Assembly (NCBI GenBank): GCA_021324855.1
Contig: JAJPIG010000022.1
Location: 121,777 to 185,776, forward strand
Source of the DNA: Pseudomonadota bacterium
GTDB lineage: Bacteria; Desulfobacterota; Binatia; Binatales; Binataceae
DNA: 64,000 nucleotides
Reading direction: 5' to 3'
Shown here: piece after piece, positions 8,760-16,595 of the stretch
Layout of the letters: every line of letters begins with the position of its first letter
Numbering within the stretch: the first letter of the stretch is position 1
Notes under the pieces: model-generated
The model's database searches: none
What the model was told of the DNA's origin: nothing
The model's input: only the letters and a program-made list of their open reading frames with translations
Program-made: the position numbers and the translations under genes

Positions 8760-10874
8760 ATGGCCTACTTCATCGGCACTGATATCGGCGGCACCTTCAC
8801 CGACCTGACGATGTTGTCGGACGCCGGCGACGTGATGATTGTCAAGGCGCCAACCACTCCCGAAGATCGTACGCGCGGCGTGCTCGACGCGCTGGACCTC
8901 GCCGCCGCGGCGCTCGGCGTACCAAGCGCCAAGTTGGTCGCCGAGCTCGCCTACTTCGCCCACGGCACGACTGCAGCGACCAACGCGTTCATCGAACGCA
9001 AGGGCGCGCGCACGGGACTGCTCACCACCCAGGGCTTCGGCGATATCCTGCGCATCCAGCGTTCGATGTCGAGCTGGGCGGGAATGGCAGTTCACGAGCT
9101 GTCGCATTTCTCGGCGCGCTCGACGCCGATCCCGATCGTGCCGCGCGATCTTATTGAAGAGATTCCCGAACGCATCGATTTTCGCGGCGCGGTGATCGCG
9201 CCGCTCGACGAGCAGGCGGCGCGCTCCGGCATCGAACGTCTGCTGGCGAAAGGCGTCGAGGCGATCGCCATTTGCCTGCTCTGGTCGTTTCGCAATCCGG
9301 CTCATGAACGGCGGCTCGCTGAGATCGTGCGCGAGATGGCGCCGCGCGTTTTCGTTACGGTCTCTTCTGCGCTGGTGCCGATTCTCGGCGAGTATGAACG
9401 CACTTCGACCACGGCGATCAACGCTTATCTCGGTCCGGTCATCAACCGGTACATAAACGGGCTTGAGAGCTCGATTCGCGGCCTCGGATACCGCGGGCCG
9501 ATCTCCATCATGGAATCGGGCGGCGGCGTCCTGCCCGCTTCCGAAGCCGCTTTCCAGGCGGCGAATCTTCTGACCTCGGGACCTGCGGGCGGGGTTCTGG
9601 CGTCGCAAAAGCTCGGCGAGCTGCTTGGCATGAAGAACATCCTGACCACGGATATGGGCGGGACGAGCTTCGATGTCGGCTTGATCGTGAATGGGCAGCC
9701 GCTGCTTGAGACGGTGCGCGAGGAGGGACGGTTCCACGTTGCGCTGCCGTCGATCAAAGTGACGGCGATCGGTTCCGGTGGCGGTTCGATTGCGCGCGTC
9801 AGCAACGCACACCTTACCGTCGGTCCGGAGAGCGCCGGCTCGGCGCCCGGTCCGGCCTGCTACGGGCGCGGCGGAACGGACGCGACCATCACGGATGCCG
9901 ATGTCGTCCTGGGCATCATCGATCCGGATTATTTTCTCGGCGGACGGATGAAGCTCGACCCGGCGCTGGCGGCGCAAGCCGTGCGCGTCAATGTCGCCGA
10001 GCCGCTGGGGATGGATCTCCACGAGGCCGCGGCCGGCATCCGCGAGATCGCCAACAATCAGATGGCCGATCTGTTGCGCCGCGTCACGCTGCGGGCCGGT
10101 TACGATCCGCGGCAGTTCGTGTTGTTCGCATACGGCGGCGCGGGGCCGACTCACGCTTATCAGTACGCCTCGATCGCGGGCATCTCGCGGGTGGTCGCTC
10201 CGAGCACAGCCTCAGGACATTCGGCATACGGCGCGGTCACCGCCGATCGTCATCGCTCGTATTCGTTCTCGGTTGGGTTGCATGCGCCCGCGCGCTTCAA
10301 GCGCGCTTCGGATCACGTCGATGCGAAAGTGCTGAACGATGCGTTCGCCCTGATTGAATCGCAATGCCGCGCGGCGCTCGGCGATGGCGCAGAGTTGCGG
10401 CGCTTTATCGACATGCGCTTCCGTCAGCAGGTTCACGAAATCGGCGTCGAGGTGCCGCTCAAGACACTCACCGCAGCAGACATCGACGAGCTCGTCGATC
10501 GCTTCGAACAGCAGTACGAACAGATTTTCGGCGCCAACACCGCGCTGCGCATCTCGGGCGTCGAGTTCACGATCGTCAGGGTCGGGGGTATCAGCCCGGT
10601 GCACAAGCCCCAGCCGATGCGGCTTGCAAGGGCGACCGGCGCATGCCGCCCGGTCGCGACGCGACGCGTCTATTTCTACGGGCTCGGATTTCATCCCACG
10701 CCGGTCTACCGATGGGACGCGATTGCGCCGGACCATAGCTTCGAGGGTCCCGCGATTATCGAGCGTCCCGACACGACGATAGTAATCGGACCGGGGCAGC
10801 GCGCGGAGATGGAAGCGTACGGCAACGTGATCATCGATCTGAGGAGCGGCCACGATGAGCAGCGCGGCAACTGA
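8760..10874 (+). CDS. hydantoinase/oxoprolinase family protein, A subunit (HyuA / acetone-acetophenone carboxylase-like)
   Basis: MAYFIGTDIGGTFTDLTMLSD, FAHGTTAATNAFIERKGA, TTDMGGTSFDVGLI, FAYGGAGPTHAYQYA. Start at ATG 8760 preferred. Confidence 0.92.
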   Translation: MAYFIGTDIGGTFTDLTMLSDAGDVMIVKAPTTPEDRTRGVLDALDLAAAALGVPSAKLVAELAYFAHGTTAATNAFIERKGARTGLLTTQGFGDILRIQRSMSSWAGMAVHELSHFSARSTPIPIVPRDLIEEIPERIDFRGAVIAPLDEQAARSGIERLLAKGVEAIAICLLWSFRNPAHERRLAEIVREMAPRVFVTVSSALVPILGEYERTSTTAINAYLGPVINRYINGLESSIRGLGYRGPISIMESGGGVLPASEAAFQAANLLTSGPAGGVLASQKLGELLGMKNILTTDMGGTSFDVGLIVNGQPLLETVREEGRFHVALPSIKVTAIGSGGGSIARVSNAHLTVGPESAGSAPGPACYGRGGTDATITDADVVLGIIDPDYFLGGRMKLDPALAAQAVRVNVAEPLGMDLHEAAAGIREIANNQMADLLRRVTLRAGYDPRQFVLFAYGGAGPTHAYQYASIAGISRVVAPSTASGHSAYGAVTADRHRSYSFSVGLHAPARFKRASDHVDAKVLNDAFALIESQCRAALGDGAELRRFIDMRFRQQVHEIGVEVPLKTLTAADIDELVDRFEQQYEQIFGANTALRISGVEFTIVRVGGISPVHKPQPMRLARATGACRPVATRRVYFYGLGFHPTPVYRWDAIAPDHSFEGPAIIERPDTTIVIGPGQRAEMEAYGNVIIDLRSGHDEQRGN

Positions 10875-13086
10875 ATCCGTGAGCGCGACCGGCGCGGCGC
10901 GCGAAACTTCCGAGTACCGGCGGCGCGAGGTCGATCCGGTCACCTTCGAGGTGATCCGGCACCGCCTGCTCGCGATCACCGACGAACAGGCCGCCGCGCT
11001 CGCCGCGACCTCCGGCTCTCCGCTGGTGAACGAGGCGACCGATTTCAATACCGGGCTCTATCGTTCGTATGGCGAGGTCGTGACAATGGGCCGCACGGTG
11101 ATCTTTCACGCCGCGTCAGCAGCCGAGATGGTCAAGTACGTCATCCAGGATTGCGCTGAAGACCCCGGCATCAATCCCGGCGATGTGTTCATCGTGAATC
11201 ATCCGTACAAGGGCGCCCTGCACGCGCCCGACTTCGGCCTGCTCGCGCCGATCTTCTTCGACGGAATGCGCATCGGATGGACCGGCGTCTGCGCGCATCA
11301 GCTTGACGTTGGCGGAATGGTGCACGGGGGCTTCGCCTCGCACGCCGAAGATGTCTACCAGGAGGGCATCCTGGTGCCGCCGGTGAAAATCGTTGAGAGC
11401 GGAAAACTCCGCACCGACGTGTGGTCGATGATCGTCGGAATGTCGCGGCTGCCGACCAATATGAGCCTCGACTTCAAGGGGATGCTGGCCGCGAATCACG
11501 TCGGCGTCCGCCGGCTCGGCGAGACAATCAAGCAGTACGGGCTCGACACCGTACTGACCGTGATGGACGAGATGATCGAACTGTCGGAGGCGCGCGTGCG
11601 CGCGCGGCTGCGGCAACTTCGCGACGGACGCTATCGCGCGCAGAGCTTCCTCGATCATGACGGGAAGCAGAACCGCCTCTATCGCGTGCATGTCACGCTT
11701 ACCAAGCGCGGCGAGCGATTGAGCTTCGACTACTCCGAATCTTCGCCGCAGGTGTCGGGTTTCGTCAACACGACGCGCACCGGCCTGCTCGCCGGCACCT
11801 ACGCCGGCCTGCTGCCGATTCTCGCGTACGACATTCCGTGGAACGAGGGGGTTTTTCGGCCGGTCGAGGTCATCGCAAAGCCGGCATCGATCGTTCAGGC
11901 GCAGTTTCCCGCGCCGGTCAGCCAGGGACCGCTCGGGACGATGTGGCTGGTCGAAGTGGTCGCGACGGAAGCGCTCTCCAAGCTGATGGCGGCGAGCGGC
12001 GAGTTCATGCGCGAGAGCCAGGCTTCACCCAAGGGCGGCTGCGATCTGTTCAACGTTTCGGGGCGCAATCAGTACGGCGAGCATTTCGGCGGCACGCTGC
12101 TTGATCAGACCATCGCGGGCGGCGGCGCCTATCAGCATCGCGACGGCATTTCCGGCCAGGGCCATCGGCACATCACGGCGGGTCGGATGCCAAACGTGGA
12201 GTCGATGGAACTGATCATGCCGGTGCTTTATCTCTACAAGAAGTATATTACGGATTCCGCCGGCCCGGGTCGCAATCGCGGCGGCCTGAGCGCCGGCGCC
12301 GCGTACGTCGCGCATTGCACCGATCATTTGCGCGCGCTCGTTGCTTGCCATGGCTACGAATCGCCGAACGCGCGCGGCCTGTTCGGCGGATACCCGAGCG
12401 GATGCAACCGGCGGCGATTCCTCAAGGAGACCAACGTCCGCGCGTTGCTTGAACGGGGCGTGATGCCGCACAGTCTCGATCAGTTGCGCGGACGCGAGGC
12501 GCCGCTGACGGCGAAACCGCCAATGCTCGAGATCGAGCCCGACGACGTTTACGAATGGGGACCGCAAGCGGGCGGCGGATGGGGCGACCCGTTGGAGCGT
12601 GAACCGGAACGCGTGGCCGAAGACGTGCGCTCCGGCGCTCACAGTCTTGCGACTGCGCGCTCGATTCACGGCGTCGAGCTTCGCGCCGATGGCTCCGCCG
12701 ACCTGCGGGCGACTGACGCCCTGCGGCGCAGGATTCGTGCCGAACGGCTGCGCTGGCCCCGAAAACAACGCCTGGCGCGTGAAATTCACGCACCGGAAAA
12801 TGCTGAGGCGATCGGCACATTCGGCGATGTGGGGACCTTCGTGAGGATCGATGGCGTCGCCTATCTGCGCTGCGGATGCGGCTTCGTTATCGCGCCCGCC
12901 TCCGAAAACTGGAAGCTTTATGCCTGTGAATCCGAGGCAAAAGCCGAAGAACTCGGACCGCGCGTCGCGTTGCACAGCGACCTGATCGCGACGCGCTACG
13001 CCTGCCCCGCCTGCGCGCGCCTGCTGGACGTCGAGATCAGGATGCGCACCGACCAGCCGCTGTTCGATATCGAAATTGACTCGTGA
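10855..13086 (+). CDS. hydantoinase B/oxoprolinase family protein fused to a C-terminal acetone-carboxylase-gamma-like Cys-rich domain
   Basis: DPVTFEVIRHRLLAITDEQAAAL... HyuB hallmark; C-terminal ~90 aa with YLRCGCGFVIAPASENWKLYAC...YACPACARLLDVEI. Confidence 0.88.
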   Translation: MSSAATESVSATGAARETSEYRRREVDPVTFEVIRHRLLAITDEQAAALAATSGSPLVNEATDFNTGLYRSYGEVVTMGRTVIFHAASAAEMVKYVIQDCAEDPGINPGDVFIVNHPYKGALHAPDFGLLAPIFFDGMRIGWTGVCAHQLDVGGMVHGGFASHAEDVYQEGILVPPVKIVESGKLRTDVWSMIVGMSRLPTNMSLDFKGMLAANHVGVRRLGETIKQYGLDTVLTVMDEMIELSEARVRARLRQLRDGRYRAQSFLDHDGKQNRLYRVHVTLTKRGERLSFDYSESSPQVSGFVNTTRTGLLAGTYAGLLPILAYDIPWNEGVFRPVEVIAKPASIVQAQFPAPVSQGPLGTMWLVEVVATEALSKLMAASGEFMRESQASPKGGCDLFNVSGRNQYGEHFGGTLLDQTIAGGGAYQHRDGISGQGHRHITAGRMPNVESMELIMPVLYLYKKYITDSAGPGRNRGGLSAGAAYVAHCTDHLRALVACHGYESPNARGLFGGYPSGCNRRRFLKETNVRALLERGVMPHSLDQLRGREAPLTAKPPMLEIEPDDVYEWGPQAGGGWGDPLEREPERVAEDVRSGAHSLATARSIHGVELRADGSADLRATDALRRRIRAERLRWPRKQRLAREIHAPENAEAIGTFGDVGTFVRIDGVAYLRCGCGFVIAPASENWKLYACESEAKAEELGPRVALHSDLIATRYACPACARLLDVEIRMRTDQPLFDIEIDS

Positions 13087-13100
13087 CGGAGAGCTGAGCG

Positions 13101-13925
13101 ATGAGCGCGATCATATGGGGTGCATGTACCGCGCATACCGCCGCGATGCTCCGCGTGCCTCCGACCGGCGACGACGCCGTTCGGGCGCAGCGCGTCTTCG
13201 ATGGATTCGCGAGCCTCAATCGCTCGCTCCTCGAAGCGCGCCCTGACGTGCTCGTGGTGATCGCCACCGATCACTTCCAGAGTTTCTCCTACGACGCCGT
13301 CCCGATCTTCGCCATCGGTCATGGCGCGCGCTTCGAGACGTGGGGCGAGTTTGGTTCGCCGCACGCCTCTTACGCTGGAATCGAGGAGTTATGCGAGGCC
13401 GTGCTGAGCACGATGATCGAAGCCGGCTTCGACGTTGTCTCAGTGGCCGAGATGCGCCTCGATCATTCCTTTTCCTGTCCGCTGGGTTTCATTCTCAAGG
13501 ATGCCGCGATTCCGATCTTGCCCGTCTTCGTGAACTGCAATGTGCCGCCGCTGCCGACGCTCGCGCGTTCATGCGCTTTCGGCCGCCGTCTCGGCCAGGT
13601 GCTGCGCGCGCAGGCGATCGCGCCGCGGGTTGCGATCCTCGGAACCGGCGGCCTGAGTCATTGGGTGGGGATGCCCGAGACCGGGCTTATCAATCAGCGA
13701 TTCGATCGCCGCTTTCTGGAACTGTTCGAAAGCGGCGAGATCGACACGCTTGCGCGATGGGATGCGGACCGCATCGTCACGGAAGCAGGAAACGGAGCAG
13801 CCGAGGTGCGCAACTGGCTGATCGTCGCAGCCGCGCTCGACGGCGCGCGCGCGCATCGTCTGGCCTACGAGCCGGTGGGCGCCTGGAAGACCGGCATCGC
13901 GCTGGTGCGGATGGCGTGTGTATGA
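13101..13925 (+). CDS. extradiol ring-cleavage dioxygenase, class III, LigB-type catalytic subunit
   Basis: VLVVIATDHFQSFSYDAVPIFAIG, LDHSFSCPLGFIL, LGTGGLSHWVGMPETGLIN typical of the LigB superfamily. Confidence 0.9.
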   Translation: MSAIIWGACTAHTAAMLRVPPTGDDAVRAQRVFDGFASLNRSLLEARPDVLVVIATDHFQSFSYDAVPIFAIGHGARFETWGEFGSPHASYAGIEELCEAVLSTMIEAGFDVVSVAEMRLDHSFSCPLGFILKDAAIPILPVFVNCNVPPLPTLARSCAFGRRLGQVLRAQAIAPRVAILGTGGLSHWVGMPETGLINQRFDRRFLELFESGEIDTLARWDADRIVTEAGNGAAEVRNWLIVAAALDGARAHRLAYEPVGAWKTGIALVRMACV

Positions 13926-14191
13926 GACGGCGCGCGCTCGAAAGATTTCTTTTCCGAATCGACAAGGATCGGGACCTTCAACAACGGTTCGAGACCGATC
14001 CGGAGACCGCGATGCGGCCGTTTTCAATGACCGACGAAGAGGTAGCGGCGCTCAGGAATCGGGATGTCGCGGCGCTCTGGCGATGGCAGGTTCATCCGCT
14101 CCTGATCCGGAACTTCGCCGGCACATTCAAAATCGATTACGTCGCCGCGTACCACCGGGCAGGCATCGTTGCCCGCTCCGTGGGAGACTGA
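13922..14191 (+). CDS. LigA-type alpha subunit of extradiol dioxygenase (protocatechuate 4,5-dioxygenase alpha-like)
   Basis: Starts at ATG 13922 inside ORF 13340-14191, overlapping the LigB stop (ATGA). MRRRALERFLFRIDKDRDLQQRFETDPETAMRPFSMTDEEVAALRNRDVAALWRWQVHPLLIRNF. Confidence 0.82.
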   Translation: MRRRALERFLFRIDKDRDLQQRFETDPETAMRPFSMTDEEVAALRNRDVAALWRWQVHPLLIRNFAGTFKIDYVAAYHRAGIVARSVGD

Positions 14192-14212
14192 AGCGCGATT
14201 TCGCCCCATCGT

Positions 14213-14758
14213 TCACGGCAGCGGTTGTCGGCCGCCGGGCACCGGCGCATCGAACGCGTTGATGACCATCGCAGCCATCGTGTAGAAGCCAGCGGCGGTG
14301 ATTGCTTCGATCAGGACCTCAAGATCGAAGTGGAGTCGGGCGCGTTCGAAGCTGCTGTCGGACAGCCGCCGGGATTCATAGAGCTCTGTCACGATTTCAT
14401 AGATCACCCGTTCATCGTCGCGAGTGAAGTTCGGGACGCGGCGATTGCGCAGCGCCTCCACGAGCTCGGGCGCGAGTCCCGCCGCGAGCGCAGCCTGCTC
14501 GTGCGCAAACCATGCGTATTGGGCCGACCAGTGGCGGGCGGTGATCAGTACGATCATCTCGAACAAACGCTTCTCGAGCTTGCCTTCGAGCCGAATCGCG
14601 TTGCCCAGTTGATTCGCGCCCTCTGCGAGTCGCGGGGCGTGCAGCCAAATCGCGAACGGACCGGCGACCATGCCGCCGCGAGCCTGCGCGATCTGATCGT
14701 AAATCGATTTTTGGACCGAGGTCAGTTTTTCGGTTTTGATTTCCGGCACGCGGCTCAT
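14213..14758 (-). CDS. carboxymuconolactone decarboxylase / AhpD-like family protein
   Basis: FEMIVLITARHWSAQYAWFAHEQAALAAGL motif; preferred start MSRVPEIKTEKL at 14758. Confidence 0.85.
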   Translation of the reverse strand: MSRVPEIKTEKLTSVQKSIYDQIAQARGGMVAGPFAIWLHAPRLAEGANQLGNAIRLEGKLEKRLFEMIVLITARHWSAQYAWFAHEQAALAAGLAPELVEALRNRRVPNFTRDDERVIYEIVTELYESRRLSDSSFERARLHFDLEVLIEAITAAGFYTMAAMVINAFDAPVPGGRQPLP

Positions 14759-14784
14759 GAATTGCCTCTCCGTCGATTGCGGGA

Positions 14785-16578
14785 TTAGTGATGCGGGACT
14801 TCCAGCGGGCGGTCGCGATGCGTGACGACCCACTCGCCGTTTTCAAGCAGGGCCTGCGCACCGAGCCACTGGAGCGTCGGGCCGAAGCGGGGATGGGCGA
14901 CGTCGGTCATGTGTTCGCGCGCGGCTGCATAAAGCAGCTTCATCCGCTGATACATCCGCACGTGAGAATGGAGCGCGAGCTTGTCGAGGCGGAAATGGCT
15001 GAGCGCGGCGGCCACCGCGGTCATTGTGATAGCGACCAGCACGATGCCGTGGGCGCGATGTTCGCCGATCAAGTACCGCTCCCATCTGAGATCGTTGTAA
15101 TGCAGCGCGAGCAGCGCACCCGCGCCGACCGCGGCCGCCAGCGAAAGGCCGGCGGCGAGCAAGAGCCAGTTCGCCAGTTCCCAGCGCCGCAGCACGCGAT
15201 GCTGCCGGCGGATTGCATTGGTGAAATAATCGCACTGCGCCTGTACCCAGTAGCGGCGCACGATTTCAGCCGTGCCGGCGGTGAGCTTCCCAAGCGGCCA
15301 ACCCGCGGCAACCAAAGCATCTCGGCATAGGTCGCGAATCCAGTCGAGTTCCCATCGATGACGCCCGACGTAGTGGTCGGACACGGTGTCATCCACCCCC
15401 GCAAGCCGCCAAAAGAATTGAACCCGCAGGCCCTCAGCGAGCGCGCGGAAATCCTGGTAGCGATCCTGCAACTGGTCGCGTTTGACGCGCCACCAGAGCA
15501 GGAATGCTGCCATCATCAACGTCGGATAACCGATCATAGTGAGCGCCTCGGCGCGCGGCCACGCGATCACGTTGAACACGTGCATCGAGAGGTCAACTAG
15601 AAGTGCGGCGAGGAATACCAGCGCCATAAGCTCCCAGAGCGTCCGTCGCGTGCGATCGCGATTTTGCTGCGCGATCGCGTTGGCGATTCCGAAGCGGCGG
15701 CGAATCAGCATGAGACCGTCGCGCAGCGGCGCGAGTTCCGGATCCATCAGGACGGCGTCGGGGACAAGGTCACGTTCGCTCGCTTCGATCTCGGCGAACT
15801 CCGCGGCCTCCAGCGCGCAAACCTCACGATTGAAGCGTTCGAGCGGCGCGAAGATATGGCGCCTGCATGAGTCAGCCGGCGACTCGGCTTCAAACTCGTC
15901 ATTCTGCGGAAGGAGATCACAGCGCTCGACGGGCCGGCGCATGGCATGACGCAGACGCGGCGTTACGATTTGAAAGACCGGGCCGGCGACGTTGAAGGTT
16001 TTCGCCGCCCCGTCTCCGCTGTCGCTCGCGGACCCCCGTGTCAGCATCCGATCGACCACTTCGGCGGTGCCGCCGGGCTGACCTCGCTCGCCGTCCCACA
16101 GGGCGACCATCACGTGACAGCGTGACGCGAGAAACCGCCCTAGTCGCTGATATGCGAGCATGCGCGCGTCGTTGCCGGGGTCTGAATTGGTCGAACCGCC
16201 ATGGAGACTGCGGTCGAGTGTGATGATTTCGCGCGCCCGGCCGATGAGCGTATCAAACTCGGCGATTGATTCCGGCGTCTCGAAGTCATGGATGTAAGTT
16301 TCGCGATCCATCGGCAGGACCGCGATCAGTTCCGCATCGATCCCGGCAGCGAGCGCCGCACGGGCGATCAGCCGGTCAGCGCCTTCCGCCAGTCCGGACA
16401 TCACGACGATCGGCGTGTACGGCGAGTTACGCCGCAATTCAAGAAAAATCTCGTGAACCTTGGCGGTCAGGTCAGGGACTGCATCAGGATCGAGGTCGCG
16501 ATGACCGGTTGCGCCGACCATCAGCGGCAGCAACAAATCGCGCCGCGAAGAACGCAGGGCCGCATGCGCGTCGATCAT
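14785..16578 (-). CDS. SLOG (Rossmann-like nucleotide sensor) domain protein with C-terminal multi-TM SLATT-like region
   Basis: N-term LMVGATGHRDLDPDAV...TPIVVMSGLAEGADRLIARAALAAG...AVLPMDRETYIHDF is SLOG-like. C-term has four hydrophobic segments separated by RYQDFRALAEGLRVQFFWRLAG and YWVQAQCDYFTNAIRRQHRVLRRW, SLATT-like. Confidence 0.7.
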   Translation of the reverse strand: MIDAHAALRSSRRDLLLPLMVGATGHRDLDPDAVPDLTAKVHEIFLELRRNSPYTPIVVMSGLAEGADRLIARAALAAGIDAELIAVLPMDRETYIHDFETPESIAEFDTLIGRAREIITLDRSLHGGSTNSDPGNDARMLAYQRLGRFLASRCHVMVALWDGERGQPGGTAEVVDRMLTRGSASDSGDGAAKTFNVAGPVFQIVTPRLRHAMRRPVERCDLLPQNDEFEAESPADSCRRHIFAPLERFNREVCALEAAEFAEIEASERDLVPDAVLMDPELAPLRDGLMLIRRRFGIANAIAQQNRDRTRRTLWELMALVFLAALLVDLSMHVFNVIAWPRAEALTMIGYPTLMMAAFLLWWRVKRDQLQDRYQDFRALAEGLRVQFFWRLAGVDDTVSDHYVGRHRWELDWIRDLCRDALVAAGWPLGKLTAGTAEIVRRYWVQAQCDYFTNAIRRQHRVLRRWELANWLLLAAGLSLAAAVGAGALLALHYNDLRWERYLIGEHRAHGIVLVAITMTAVAAALSHFRLDKLALHSHVRMYQRMKLLYAAAREHMTDVAHPRFGPTLQWLGAQALLENGEWVVTHRDRPLEVPHH

Positions 16579-16595
16579 GACGCTTCACACCTGGC

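Noticed and set aside
8739-10154. 471-aa minus-strand ORF
   Set aside because: Antisense shadow of hyuA; low-complexity Arg-rich translation, no domain.
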